The translations under genes and the position numbers were made by a program. The notes below the pieces were generated by a model. The model saw nothing but the letters and a program-made list of their open reading frames with translations, made no database searches and was not told where the DNA came from. Of a DNA stretch of 64,000 nucleotides, positions 46,401-54,828 are shown piece by piece. The stretch comes from JBGNFV01 sp049645705. GTDB lineage: Bacteria > Bacteroidota > Bacteroidia > Cytophagales > Cyclobacteriaceae. The stretch spans positions 62,001-126,000 of the forward strand of contig JBARUK010000002.1 of NCBI GenBank assembly GCA_049645705.1. Direction: 5' to 3'. Every line of letters starts with the position of its first letter. Positions within the stretch are counted from its first letter, which is position 1.

Positions 46401-49400
46401 CGCTTGCGGTCATCATGATGCCGGAGAGATCATAGTCATACTGATCCTGCAGGTAGCCGGCGCAGAGGTCTACTACTTCCTGGTATAGGGGATATTGCTG
46501 ATACAGGAGCTGACCCATACCTGGGTACTGGCTGCCCTGGCCTGTATATAGGAAGGCGGTTTTTATCTGATGGTCCGGGGTTTGGGTAGCCGGTGCATTC
46601 AGTTTTTCCACGAGCTCGGCTGCGGTGTAGCCACTGCCGGCCCAGCGGTGGGCAAAGTGGCTGCGGCGGGTATTGGCGGCCTGGCATATGGCGGCCAGGG
46701 GTGCATTTTCTCCCGATAGCAGGGCGGCGTAGGCCTGCTTGAGTTCGGCGAGCGATTCGGCGGAGCGGGCGGAGAGGCTAAGCAGGGAAACGGCTTTTCC
46801 TTTGGTTTCTTCTGCAGTAGTCACTTCAGGCGCTTCCTGCAGGATCAGGTGGGCGTTGGTGCCCCCGAAGCCGAAGGAGCTTACACCGGCCAGGCGGGTG
46901 GCCCGGTCCGGTTGCCAGTCGGTCGTGTGACGGTTCAGCAGGAGCTTTTGGCTGTCTATCTCGATGAGGGGATTGAGGGTATGCAGGTTGCGGTTGCCGG
47001 GTAGCTTTTTGTGCTGCAGGCAGAGGGCGGTCTTGATGAGTCCGGCGACTCCTGCGGCAAATTCGAGGTGGCCGATGTTGGCCTTTACGGCACCAAGGTG
47101 GCAAGGCTTTGGGCTGTCCTTCAGCAAGGAGCTGAGGGCGTTCACTTCTATGGGGTCGCCGAGGCTGGTGCCGGTGCCGTGGGTCTCTATGTAGCCCAGG
47201 TCGGCCGGGTGCACGCCAGCGCGGGCTGCTGCTTCGCGTATTACGGCCTGCTGGGAGAGGCCGTTGGGTGCAGTGATGCCATTGGTGGTACCGTCCTGAT
47301 TGATGGCGCTACCTTTGATGAGGGCATAGACGCGGTCACCATCGCGCTGGGCATCGCTGAGACGCTTGAGCAGCACGACGCCGCAGCCCTCGCCACGCAC
47401 GTAGCCATTGGCTCCGGCATCGAAGGTCTTGCACTGGTGGTCGGGGGAGAGCATACCGGCTTCGGTAAAGACGCTGTCCATGGAGTTGTCCAGCAGCAGG
47501 TTCACGCCTGCTACCATAGCCATATCGCTCTCCCGGCTCTGCAGGCTGTTTAGGCCGAGGTGGGCGGCCACTAGTGAGGAGGAGCAGGCGGTATCTACGG
47601 AAAGGCTGGGGCCTTTGAGGTCGAAGAGGTATGACAGGCGATTGGCGGCGATACTGAAGGCGCTGCCGGTGCCGGTGTAGGCATTGAGGTTGGCCTTATC
47701 GAAGCCGCGGTTGTAGTCGTTATTACCAATACCGACAAATACGCCGGTGCGGCTGTCCTTTACCCTGGCGAGGCTGAGGTGAGCATCTTCGAGGGCGTGG
47801 TAGGCTGTCTGCAGGAGCAGGCGCTGCTGTGGGTCCATCTGCTCTGCCTCACGGGCAGAAATATTGAAAAAGGGTGCATCGAAGCCGTCCACACTATCGA
47901 GGTAGCCGGCATCGCGGCAGGTATCATGCAGTGCCTTGCGGGCCTCGGGCATAGGCCGGATACCGCTCTGGCCATTACAGAGCATTTGCCAGAACGCTTC
48001 GGGGCTGTGGCTGCCGGGGAAGTTGAGCCCGATGCCGATGATGGCAATGGCTTCCTCAGGAGAGGCCGCGGGGGCGGTGGCCTGCAGGGGCTTTTCCTTA
48101 GGCCCAAGCAGGTGCTGCGCGATGGCTTCTATGGTGGGATGGTTGTAAACAAGGGTGGGCGATACGCTGCGGCCGAGGTACTCGCCTATCTCGCCGGAGA
48201 GCCCTACGGCGGTGATGGAGGTCATGCCGTAGCGGTTTAGCACTTCGTCTGTTTTTACCTGCCGGGCAGGCACTTTCAGCACGGCGGCCACGCGGGACTT
48301 TAGCCAGTCGGTAAAGGTATGGTAGGTGGGGGCACCGGCCACATGGCTGGTCTCTGCCGCAGGCTCATCACTGGCTTGCCACTCGTGCAGGAACTTGAGT
48401 CCGTTATCTTCCTGCGTAATCATTTGGGCGTAGAGGTTACGCTGTATCTTGCCGCTGGTGGTTTTGGGTAGGTGGCCTGTGGAGAGGATACCGATGTAGG
48501 CGGTGTTGAGGCCAATTTCTTCTGACATAATGGTGCGCAGGCTGGTAGTCAGCTCCTCAAAGTCGGTATCGATGGCTTCTTTGCGCACTTCGGCCATAAA
48601 GGCGAGTTGCTTTTCACCGTCAATGGTGATTTCAAAAGCGGCGGTGCAGTTTTCGCGCAGCCTCGGCTCTTTGCTCTCTACCAGTTCTTCTATGTCTTTG
48701 GGGAAATAGTTGAGTCCATTAATGATGATAAGTTCTTTGCACCTGCCGGTAACGAAGAGTTCGCCGCCGTTCAGAAAGCCGAGGTCTCCGGTACGCAGGT
48801 AGCCTTGTTTTTCGCCGCGGATCCCGGCATTGAAGGTCTCTTCGGAGTCACGATTCCAGTAGCCATCGGCCATACTGGGGCCGCGAAACCATATCTCGCC
48901 TATCTCATTTTCGGCGCATTCGGTCAGGGTATCGCGATTTATGATACGGACTTCATGTCCGGCCACGCTTACACCGCAACTGATGACGGGTACGCCGCCT
49001 TCTTTATGGGCGACCTGGTTGTGCTTCAGCAGGTCCTGGTCTGCATGGATGATACGGGGCAGGGCACCCCGCTCGCCCCCGCTGATAAGGAGGGTGGCTT
49101 CGGCCATACCGTAGCCGGGGTAGAAGGCGCCGGGATGGAAGCCGTGGGGTTTGAAGGCTTCACAGAAGGCCTGGTAGGTATCTACCTTTACGGGTTCGGC
49201 GCCACAGAAGGCCTGTTTCCAGCAGCTCAGGTCCAGCGCTTCTTCGCGTGCCTGTATACGTTCGGCACAGAGGGCGTAGGCAAAGTTGGGCGCGCCTGAC
49301 ATGGTGGCGCGGTATTTATCTATGGCTCGTACCCAGCGCAGGGGGTTTTGCACAAAGGCCATGGGGGGAAATAGCACGCACTTGTTGCCATTATATATGG

Positions 49401-50061
49401 TCTGGAAGACAATGGCTATGATGCCCATATCATGAAAGAAGGGCAGCCAGCTCAGGATAACCTCGTCTTCGGTGATGCTAAAGCTATCGCGGATAGCGGC
49501 GAGGTTGGCCAGCAGGCTGCGATGTGTCACGCGCACGCCCTTGGGGTTGCTGGTAGAGCCGGAGGTGTACTGCAGAAAAGCGACCTTTTCGGAGTGAAAA
49601 GCCTGCAGCTCATGATGGGCTTCATAGCCCTCTCCTATCTCTTCTATGAAAATAAAGTCGATATGGGCCAGTTCCTTGCCGTACTTGCGGGTGATGGCGC
49701 GGTGTATCTTTTTATTGGTGAGAATACGGGTGGTACCGGCATCCTCTACCACGTGCAGGCACTTGCCCAGCGTACGGGCATTATTTATGGGATGTAGCGG
49801 GATAGAGATGACCCCGGCATACATGGCACCGAGTACGGTATAGACAAAGCTCAGGTCATTGGGCAAGAGCAAAATGACCCGGTCATCTAGCCGGAAATTT
49901 TCTCTGAAATAGCCGGAATAAACCTTGGATTCATCGCTTAGTTGACGGAAAGTAATGGAGTCTTTTTCATTTTCTCCATCTTCCAGAAAGACAAAAGCTG
50001 TCGCATTTGATTTTTCATTATACTGCCTCTCGAGGCAATAATGAAAATTATCAATCTTCAT
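43486..50061 (-). CDS. loading plus first extension PKS: FAAL-ACP-KS-AT-KR-ACP
   Basis: About 2191 aa from ATG 50061 (MKIDNFHYCLE); an in-frame extension to 50103 lacks similarity and is discounted. FAAL (~1-565): LQYTSGSTSNPKG, SWLPFFHDMG, SGAPNFAYAL and YGMAEATLL, the fatty acyl-AMP ligase set that activates a free fatty acid and loads it on the following ACP (Ser615 in YGMTSITA). KS: Cys826, His961, His998. AT: Ser1259 in GHSIGE, HAFH at 1358-1361, so malonyl. KR: GGLGSLG ~1799, Ser ~1925, Tyr1938, Asn1942, no LDD, so the hydroxyl may be of the other configuration than in module 2/3. ACP Ser2105. C-terminal acidic helix LSEDELARLLANELSEN. It starts the chain with a fatty acid and makes a beta-hydroxyacyl. 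Confidence 0.93.
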   Translation of the reverse strand: MKIDNFHYCLERQYNEKSNATAFVFLEDGENEKDSITFRQLSDESKVYSGYFRENFRLDDRVILLLPNDLSFVYTVLGAMYAGVISIPLHPINNARTLGKCLHVVEDAGTTRILTNKKIHRAITRKYGKELAHIDFIFIEEIGEGYEAHHELQAFHSEKVAFLQYTSGSTSNPKGVRVTHRSLLANLAAIRDSFSITEDEVILSWLPFFHDMGIIAIVFQTIYNGNKCVLFPPMAFVQNPLRWVRAIDKYRATMSGAPNFAYALCAERIQAREEALDLSCWKQAFCGAEPVKVDTYQAFCEAFKPHGFHPGAFYPGYGMAEATLLISGGERGALPRIIHADQDLLKHNQVAHKEGGVPVISCGVSVAGHEVRIINRDTLTECAENEIGEIWFRGPSMADGYWNRDSEETFNAGIRGEKQGYLRTGDLGFLNGGELFVTGRCKELIIINGLNYFPKDIEELVESKEPRLRENCTAAFEITIDGEKQLAFMAEVRKEAIDTDFEELTTSLRTIMSEEIGLNTAYIGILSTGHLPKTTSGKIQRNLYAQMITQEDNGLKFLHEWQASDEPAAETSHVAGAPTYHTFTDWLKSRVAAVLKVPARQVKTDEVLNRYGMTSITAVGLSGEIGEYLGRSVSPTLVYNHPTIEAIAQHLLGPKEKPLQATAPAASPEEAIAIIGIGLNFPGSHSPEAFWQMLCNGQSGIRPMPEARKALHDTCRDAGYLDSVDGFDAPFFNISAREAEQMDPQQRLLLQTAYHALEDAHLSLARVKDSRTGVFVGIGNNDYNRGFDKANLNAYTGTGSAFSIAANRLSYLFDLKGPSLSVDTACSSSLVAAHLGLNSLQSRESDMAMVAGVNLLLDNSMDSVFTEAGMLSPDHQCKTFDAGANGYVRGEGCGVVLLKRLSDAQRDGDRVYALIKGSAINQDGTTNGITAPNGLSQQAVIREAAARAGVHPADLGYIETHGTGTSLGDPIEVNALSSLLKDSPKPCHLGAVKANIGHLEFAAGVAGLIKTALCLQHKKLPGNRNLHTLNPLIEIDSQKLLLNRHTTDWQPDRATRLAGVSSFGFGGTNAHLILQEAPEVTTAEETKGKAVSLLSLSARSAESLAELKQAYAALLSGENAPLAAICQAANTRRSHFAHRWAGSGYTAAELVEKLNAPATQTPDHQIKTAFLYTGQGSQYPGMGQLLYQQYPLYQEVVDLCAGYLQDQYDYDLSGIMMTASDKEINNTHHAQITLFVLEYALSRLLLSFGVRPDILMGHSIGEYAAACIAGVFSLEDALSLVYHRGKLMDEAPNPGLMYSVAATLAEVKAHLDREPAISIAAHNGTRQVVLSGEREPLKKLAEKLEGQGLKVTQLKVSHAFHSHLMEPAAAKFHAVAENVSYHQPLFPIVSTVTGRQVQDQMQAPGYWSRQIRESVNFVDGAETLREMGANVFVEIGPKAVLLPMIARLFPDQAKEIIPCLRSVVTDESDFTAAIGKLYQAGQPINWEAYYGKASVEAVKLPLYPFTEYSYWLKKRGLAGSRPAGPGLALSGDTQSLLARLEAQGAFSVQEKALLPKLVKKLQALSGSGTAEEDSLLYTANWQPVPAREVPPASHIHEQWLVIGDAIDPALMLALFRKNEKVDTLRLSEFVAEDHQTTYTRWQQAIRQKVSGDTPLRLILTLTHETARDGARPAKWHQAMYLALSAMARSLAENPRHHAVVVTRGAVPTAGTEVHEAYSQLFGAAKALCLDHPQQFTGIINYRAATPGLLSQLIQDISHPEAGEPFIHYQDEQRHLYRVEKAAIPAAGSFSTSGTYLISGGLGSLGQHLAAWLSQAGASHIVLLTRRQNAEVPESLKERLATSTTAEVATCDVRSEEDVRRLAETFGTKGLTMSGIVHAAGVAAELSPEETTPDAIRDIVDTKALGARYLDRYFGDTAALQLHFSSIVAIWGSARQMLYSAANHALDAFCHSLRLQGKKAFAINWGPWAGSQMVAGDFAGKMAKSGITPLQPQTALDRLGQIIAADLPHAIVVEADWERFAAIYSSSRSFKLFDGLLQPQENNKDSQTAEQQENSLRKELAALDFASDRKDFLSTMLQEMVQAILGHRSGTLPAVQTGFFELGLDSLMSLELKNKLQQRTGLKLPNTLLFEQANIAGLAAHLAAELSNTEEEVTDVQAVSPHEQEDIQDTGEFDHLSEDELARLLANELSEN

Positions 50062-50950
50062 GAGCAAGCAGGTGGTGTTTAGTTTTCGGGTGCAAAGAAA
50101 CACTTTTATAACTTCATAGCAAAGCCTCTTGATTATGAAAAAAATAAAATTAATAAACAGGTAATACGCTTATTATTACGCCTGAAAAATAGGACAAACA
50201 CCTAATTAACAGGTACTTAAACCTGATATTAGTAAAACACTTTAAAATTTTATCTCCAAAAAAGTATAATCAAATTTGAAATAAAAATGCTGTTTTACCG
50301 GTATATGTCACTACAGCATATTGCAACTTACTGTCATGAAATATTTTATAAACTCGGAGTGGGCTTATATTATTAAAAAAGGTATTTAATTTCATAACAT
50401 AATTCCATGTATTCAATTATGGAATAACTTTCCAGCCTGGTGCCTTTTGTTTTTCTCTTATGGGATAGAGGAGTACTGCGGGAGTGGAATAGGTATGCAG
50501 GGTAGAGGGACTGATCTAGGGGCTTATGGGGGAATGGGGGTGTGTCGAGTTCCCAGGCTTCTGTGCATAAAGCGAGATGGGCGGGGGAGCTGCGTGCCTA
50601 TGGGCTACATATCTGGCGTCCCGTTGGGGCTACCGAGACAGTAACAAAGGGGATGCCCCGTAAGGGCTGATATGGGCTTAAGGTCTGGCGGTGGGACTAT
50701 CGCCAATTGTCCTTTTAGTCCGCAGAGGAGCGGTGTGGGTTCAGGAGTCTTTCTGGGGCTGTGCCAGACGAAACAAGACGCGATAAAGCGTGCGTCTCTA
50801 CAGGAGGGGTTTTACCAGAAGGGACAGGTTGTGATGAATCGCGGATCTACAGGATCTTCTTTTGCAGAAACTAAATGGAAAAACATCCATTCTAATATTT
50901 ACATAAAAAAACAGGTCACCTTAGGAGAATTGGTACGGTAGCGAAGGGAA
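50062..50950. other. gene-free stretch: AT-rich leader, then G-rich low-coding island
   Basis: 50062-50440 is strongly A/T-rich and must hold the promoter of the biosynthetic operon; no exact TAnnTTTG is found on the minus strand. 50441-50940 switches abruptly to G-rich sequence with many GGGG tracts and no frame that looks like protein. A REP-like hairpin AGACGC/GCGTCT lies at 50776-50797. Frames across it are short and compositionally odd. Confidence 0.55.
50776..50797. repeat. REP-like palindrome of the AGACGC...GCGTCT type
   Basis: Inverted repeat AGACGC (50776-50781) and GCGTCT (50792-50797) around a ten-base loop, followed by CTACA. Similar TAGAGACG-type hairpins occur at 58541-58562, 59578-59601 and 63271-63298, suggesting a dispersed family. 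Confidence 0.45.
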
Positions 50951-50955
50951 CAGGA

Positions 50956-50998
50956 CAAAAAAAATCGGGAATAGCGTTGCTTAACGTCTATTCCCGAT
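50956..50998 (-). terminator. terminator of tRNA-Leu
   Basis: A perfect 11-bp stem ATCGGGAATAG/CTATTCCCGAT (50964-50974 with 50988-50998), followed on the minus strand by eight T, directly beyond the 3' end of the tRNA. Confidence 0.88.
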
Positions 50999-51000
50999 AG

Positions 51001-51082
51001 TACCAAAGGTGGGAATCGAACCCACACTCCCGAAGGAACACGATTTTGAGTCGTGCGCGTCTACCAATTCCGCCACTTTGGC
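51001..51082 (-). tRNA. tRNA-Leu (anticodon CAA)
   Basis: 82 nt on the minus strand. Acceptor stem GCCAAAG pairs with CTTTGGT (one G-U at the top) with discriminator A. The D arm has GGCGGAATTGGTAGACGC. The anticodon stem CACGA/TCGTG closes loop CTCAAAA, giving anticodon CAA. A long variable arm (TTCCTTCGGGAG region) marks the Leu/Ser class. The T arm is GTGGG-TTCGATT-CCCAC. CCA is not encoded. A strong terminator follows at once, so it is a single-gene unit. Confidence 0.95.
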
Positions 51083-51253
51083 TTAAGCAGGGGCCAAATA
51101 TCTTTAAATCCCCGCATATAAACAACCACCTGGTAAAAATAGACTTTTCAAAGCATTTATTTCAGCCGGTCTTTTATACTGCTATGCTTTTTTATCTAAG
51201 CCGCTAAGCGCCTCATTTCCGCTTACAAAACTTCTGTGCTGCTATAGCAAGGC

Positions 51254-51286
51254 AAAAAAATAGTGCCGGGGCTGACCCTGGCACTA
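51254..51286 (-). terminator. terminator of the peroxiredoxin gene
   Basis: A TAGTGCC...GGCACTA stem with inner GGG/CCC (51261-51286) and CTGA loop, one mismatch. Seven A precede it on the plus strand, giving the minus-strand T run, 28 bases past the stop. Confidence 0.75.
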
Positions 51287-51314
51287 CTTAATACGATTGA
51301 CTGAGGTATTTCCC

Positions 51315-51950
51315 TTAGCGGTTAGGCTGAGGGGTGGTTCTCAGGTAGGGCTTTATCCGCTTATGTCCTTTGGGAAACTTAGAGGGGATGTCCTCATCGG
51401 CTATGGCCGGGGCTATCACCACATCCTCACCGTCTTTCCAGTCGGCGGGAGTAGCTACGCTGTAGTCGGCCGTTAGCTGCAGTGAATCGATCACGCGCAG
51501 CAGCTCGTCAAAGTTACGCCCTGTAGAGGCCGGATAGGTCAGCGTGAGTTTGATCTTCTTATCAGGGCCGATGATGAACACGGAGCGGACGGTCAGCTTA
51601 TTGTCCGCGTTAGGGTGGATCATATCGTACTTCTCAGCTACCTTTCTGTCCGGGTCGGCTATGATGGGGAAGTTTACGGTACAGTTCTGCGTTTCGTTTA
51701 TATCGTTTACCCACCCTTTGTGCGACTCCAGGTCATCTACACTCACAGCCAGTACTTTTACATTCTTTTTGGCAAAGTCGTCCTTCATTTTGGCGGTGCG
51801 GCCAAGCTCGGTAGTACAGACGGGTGTATAGTCGGCCGGGTGAGAAAAAAGCATGCCCCAGCTATCGCCGAGCCACTCGTGAAAGTTGATGGTTCCTTCG
51901 GTGGTTTCGGCCGTAAAGTCAGGGGCCGTGTCTCCTAGTCGTAAGCTCAT
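51315..51950 (-). CDS. 1-Cys peroxiredoxin (Prx6 family)
   Basis: 211 aa, cytoplasmic peroxidase reducing H2O2 and alkyl hydroperoxides. The N-terminal thioredoxin-like core carries the peroxidatic Cys in HPADYTPVCTTELGR. Arg in the active site lies in NADNKLTVRSVFIIG. The long C-terminal domain with KGHKRIKPYLRTTPQP is typical of the Prx6 (1-Cys) subgroup, and no resolving Cys is seen. It stands alone between its terminator and a divergent lipoprotein gene; the ~210-base divergent gap should contain its promoter. Confidence 0.93.
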   Translation of the reverse strand: MSLRLGDTAPDFTAETTEGTINFHEWLGDSWGMLFSHPADYTPVCTTELGRTAKMKDDFAKKNVKVLAVSVDDLESHKGWVNDINETQNCTVNFPIIADPDRKVAEKYDMIHPNADNKLTVRSVFIIGPDKKIKLTLTYPASTGRNFDELLRVIDSLQLTADYSVATPADWKDGEDVVIAPAIADEDIPSKFPKGHKRIKPYLRTTPQPNR

Positions 51951-52164
51951 TCTGTATAGGTTTTGGTGTGTGGTTTATTGAACGTGAGTAAAAAGTGATA
52001 AGTTCTGAAAAATAATTCCCGCATGACTTTTACTACCAAAAGCGGACATTTTCAGGTGTTTACATGCGGATAAGTATATAATTGACTACTTACCCACCAT
52101 CAAATCGTGTAATGAATAAAGCAAAATGCCAGCTTTTTCGTTATCTTATTAAAAACAGAAGCCA

Positions 52165-52599
52165 ATGCGCATACCTCATTTTTTAGTATTTCTTTTTGCC
52201 ATAGTGCTTATGTCCTGTACCGAGGACAGCATACAGCCAGGCCCGGAAGGCAGGTACAATGGCACCACTGACCAGGGCGAGCCGGTCTCTTTCCGAATAG
52301 AATCACAGGGAGACGATCTATATATCACCAGCTACTCTATTACTATACTCTACTCTGTAGGGGGCGGCAATACGGAAACGGAGGTTATATCAGAAAATAA
52401 TCCTGACGGCCTGGGCAAATTGTCCAACAAAGAATTTACCGTATACCAGAGCAGCGAACAGAGCTATCCTATACAGGGCTTCCAGGAGTCGTCGCGCATG
52501 ATATCGGGCACCTATATACTGCGCGCCCTGCTCATGCAAGACGATCAGCCACAGGTAGTATCAGGTACCTTCAGGGCTACTAAACTGGACCAGGATTAA
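52165..52599 (+). CDS. small lipoprotein, unknown function
   Basis: 144 aa. Signal peptide with lipobox: MRIPHFLVFLFAIVLMSC-TE, so lipid-anchored after cleavage before Cys18. The mature part is beta-rich, with EGRYNGTTDQGEPVSF near the start and SGTYILRALL / SGTFRATKLD strands near the end, suggesting a small lipocalin-like or Ig-like fold. No family recognised. TAA overlaps the next ATG by one base (TAATG), so it works or is at least made with the beta-barrel protein. Confidence 0.7.
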   Translation: MRIPHFLVFLFAIVLMSCTEDSIQPGPEGRYNGTTDQGEPVSFRIESQGDDLYITSYSITILYSVGGGNTETEVISENNPDGLGKLSNKEFTVYQSSEQSYPIQGFQESSRMISGTYILRALLMQDDQPQVVSGTFRATKLDQD

Positions 52600-53192
52600 T
52601 GAAAGTACCTTTATTCAGGGCATTTGCCCTAGCGGCCATAAGCCTGCTGGCTACCTTACAGGTGCAGGCGCAGGTGACCTTCAACCCGCAGATCGGGGTG
52701 GTAATGACACACTATTCGGACGAGCCGCCTGAGTGGGAGGCTTCTCAGAAATCGGGTATCCAGATAGGTACCTTTGCCCGTCTTACACTTACAGACAATC
52801 TTTTTCTGCAGCCGGGGCTATTTATTCAGCAAACAAAGGCGGATTTTTCCGGTGAGATACTGGGCGTACAGGCACGGGACGAGGAAGTAAAGACGACGGC
52901 TATCAAAGTACCGGTGTATCTGGGCTTTTACCTGGGCAAGGTAGGGCCTCTCAGGTTACGCGCAGCCGGAGGCTTTGCCGGTAAGTACGTGACGGGTGTA
53001 GAGGATAATGTATTCGACCTGGACGGTGACGAGTACAGGAACCTGAACTGGAGCCTGAACCTGGGCGCCGGGTTTGACTTGCTCCTGTTTACGTTTGACC
53101 TGGAATACGACCTGGGCCTCTCCCCTGCTTTCGAAACTATCTCGGACAGCAGAACGCGGCTTTTCGTAATAAGCGGCGGAATAAAATTTTAA
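52599..53192 (+). CDS. small outer-membrane beta-barrel protein
   Basis: 197 aa. Signal peptide MKVPLFRAFALAAISLLATL...QVQAQ. It then has alternating strands characteristic of eight-stranded PorT/OMP_b-brl_2 barrels: FNPQIGVVMTHYS, GTFARLTLTDNLFLQPGLF, VPVYLGFYLGKVGPLRLRAAGGF, WSLNLGAGFDLLLFTFDLEYDLGLSP, and a final FVISGGIKF strand ending in Phe. Translationally coupled to the preceding lipoprotein; the two may form an outer-membrane complex. A strong terminator follows. Confidence 0.8.
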   Translation: MKVPLFRAFALAAISLLATLQVQAQVTFNPQIGVVMTHYSDEPPEWEASQKSGIQIGTFARLTLTDNLFLQPGLFIQQTKADFSGEILGVQARDEEVKTTAIKVPVYLGFYLGKVGPLRLRAAGGFAGKYVTGVEDNVFDLDGDEYRNLNWSLNLGAGFDLLLFTFDLEYDLGLSPAFETISDSRTRLFVISGGIKF

Positions 53193-53215
53193 GGGCCAAC
53201 TATCAACCCTATCAG

Positions 53216-53249
53216 GGCCTTCTGCAGTTTTCGCAGGAGGCCTTTTTTT
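53216..53249 (+). terminator. terminator of the lipoprotein/beta-barrel operon
   Basis: 10-bp stem GGCCTTCTGC/GCAGGAGGCC (53216-53225 with 53233-53242, one T-G pair), AGTTTTC loop, then seven T. It lies 24 bases after the stop. Confidence 0.92.
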
Positions 53250-53403
53250 GTGGTAGGACATTGGCTAATTGTAAATGGTTTTTAGATGTGATGGGAAATT
53301 GGTAGCAGGTTTGTCTCGCGGCAGCGCGAAGGCGCAGAGGGGTGTGGCGTAGACGGAGACAGTATTAATTACTACTTTACTGTAAACCGCTATATTTCAT
53401 GAC

Positions 53404-53438
53404 AAAATAAAAAAGCTAAGCCCCGAATGAGCTTAGCT
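53404..53438 (-). terminator. terminator of the first M57-like protease gene
   Basis: 8-bp stem AGCTAAGC/GCTTAGCT (53414-53421 with 53431-53438) followed on the minus strand by TTTTTTATTTTG, 26 bases past the stop. Confidence 0.8.
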
Positions 53439-53463
53439 AATTATTGTATTGGTATCAGTACTA

Positions 53464-54663
53464 CTAGTTACAAACGTACCAGGGAGGTTGTGGGGGAGCA
53501 TCCTGTGAAATATAGATGGTAACCGGATTTACTCCGCAGCCTTCCAGGACTATTTGCCACTGGTAGTCCCACTCACAGTTATAAAAGCTCCTTGATGCAG
53601 TAACCACAAAGCTATCATTTCCCGTTCCGCTGGTTTTGGATAAGGAAAACGGTGACATTCCTCTACTTACTGTCCATGTGGTATTAGAATTAATTGTCAC
53701 GGTAGCCGAGCCACCGTCCACGCTAAAGTGTATCGAATTGGGAGAAGCGGTCATGTAATCACCACACACTACCGGCTCCGGCTCAACAGGCTCCGGATAT
53801 AGTGTTTCCAGGGCGGTTTTATCATAATTACTAAATTCCCCGGTCTCATAGGCATTGAAGCAAGCCAGCATGACAGAGGCCATATCTACATTAGTAGTGG
53901 AAGGGGTACCGGGTATGTGGATAGCGCCGACACCTGCAGTGCCTTCATTTCCGCCACTGCCACAGCTTATAGAACGGTTAAAGTAATCGGTATGGCGCAG
54001 GCCTACACAGTGGCCTATTTCATGAGTAACCACATGTTCCATCACCTTCAAATTGTAGCCGACGGAAGTACCCGAGTTGATCAGTACCGTATGGTAAGGA
54101 TTGCCGCCGGTAGGAAATCCGGCCGAACCACCCGCACTACCTACCTGTCGGCATACCACAATATTCTGCCCGGTGGTATTACTACCGAATGAGAGGGTAA
54201 ATGTCAGTCCGAGGTTTAGCGCATTGTAGTTGGCTATGGCATTTTGCAAACCAGTAACCATGCTGGCATCAAGCGTACCAGCATCACCGCTACCGTTCTG
54301 ATACCCCAATACTTTGATGGTACGGGTAGCACCTGAAGGCACACTCACCAAGTTGGTAGTCCGGTACTGCTCTACGCCGGGGCTGGTTCCGTCGCCCAGG
54401 CTAGCCAGCATTTGATCATAGGTAAACCGGATATCATCCTCCAGAATAAAATGCTCTTCCGTGATTTTGGTTACGGGGTGAGTAAACATCTCCTTTCTGA
54501 TATCGCTCACGTCGAAACCAAGGTTAGTGAAATTTACCTTTATTTCCGGTGAAATATGATCAATAAGAGGATCCGAGGGGTTGACATCCGGCTCGGGAGA
54601 ACATGAATACATAATAGGAATTAATAGCATACCTATTAATAGAATTAAATTAGTCTTTCTCAT
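53464..54663 (-). CDS. M57-like zinc metalloprotease lipoprotein with BACON-like tail (copy 1)
   Basis: 399 aa. Signal peptide with lipobox-like IMYSC-SPEPD. The conserved N-terminal segment DVSDIRKEMFTHPV precedes the catalytic domain (~110-275). The metzincin-type zinc motif is HEIGHCVGLRH (HExxHxxGxxH), preceded by GGSAGFPTGGNPYHTVLIN. This matches the M57 'HEIGH' peptidases. The tail (~300-399) contains SIHFSVDGGSATVTINSNTTWTVSRG, a BACON-like sandwich often used for carbohydrate or surface binding. It is a near relative of the gene at 54829-56004, arranged head to tail, so a tandem duplication. The catalytic halves are nearly the same, while the tails differ. Cell-surface proteolysis is the likely role; the substrate is unknown. 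Confidence 0.85.
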   Translation of the reverse strand: MRKTNLILLIGMLLIPIMYSCSPEPDVNPSDPLIDHISPEIKVNFTNLGFDVSDIRKEMFTHPVTKITEEHFILEDDIRFTYDQMLASLGDGTSPGVEQYRTTNLVSVPSGATRTIKVLGYQNGSGDAGTLDASMVTGLQNAIANYNALNLGLTFTLSFGSNTTGQNIVVCRQVGSAGGSAGFPTGGNPYHTVLINSGTSVGYNLKVMEHVVTHEIGHCVGLRHTDYFNRSISCGSGGNEGTAGVGAIHIPGTPSTTNVDMASVMLACFNAYETGEFSNYDKTALETLYPEPVEPEPVVCGDYMTASPNSIHFSVDGGSATVTINSNTTWTVSRGMSPFSLSKTSGTGNDSFVVTASRSFYNCEWDYQWQIVLEGCGVNPVTIYISQDAPPQPPWYVCN

Positions 54664-54770
54664 AGCAAAAAATGGTTATAATATTTAGTATATATTCAAA
54701 ATAAGTATTGCACCCTTCAATTCATATTGAATGAACTATTATTTGACTTGCTTCAAAATCAGAAGATAAA

Positions 54771-54800
54771 AAAAGCCAGACCCTTGCGGGCCTGGCTTTT
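54771..54800 (-). terminator. terminator of the second M57-like protease gene
   Basis: AGCCAG-A-CCC/GGG-C-CTGGCT stem (54774-54797) with TTGC loop and one internal A-C mismatch. A run on the left gives T on the minus strand; T on the right makes it usable both ways. Confidence 0.8.
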
Positions 54801-54828
54801 AGTATAGAGGATGTTAAGATACAGCTTA

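Larger units (their letters stand above)
19060..50061 (-). other. nine-gene FAAL-PKS-NRPS biosynthetic operon
   Basis: All nine genes run on the minus strand. Gaps are: FAAL-PKS to next PKS 20 bases, then a one-base TGATG overlap, 31, 79, 19, 79 and 15 bases, and a 20-base overlap. That argues for one transcript. Read in order the proteins form a colinear assembly line: acyl loading, three polyketide extensions (beta-hydroxy, fully reduced, beta-hydroxy), two amino-acid additions, and a terminal KSIII pair. After these come accessory genes (unknown 207 aa, MutS-like, carbamoyltransferase, desaturase). No thioesterase, phosphopantetheinyl transferase, regulator or exporter is encoded in the window. 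A hairpin with T run closes the 3' end. Product identity is inference. Confidence 0.85.

Noticed and set aside
43486..50061. Many long plus-strand frames opposite the PKS/NRPS genes
   Set aside because: High-GC codon use on the true strand leaves the opposite strand open; none shows a motif, and the sense frames are full of catalytic signatures.
50447..50941. Two plus-strand frames (50447-50644 and 50672-50941)
   Set aside because: Low-complexity Gly/Cys/Arg-rich translations in a G-rich island, crossing a REP-like hairpin; no conserved feature.
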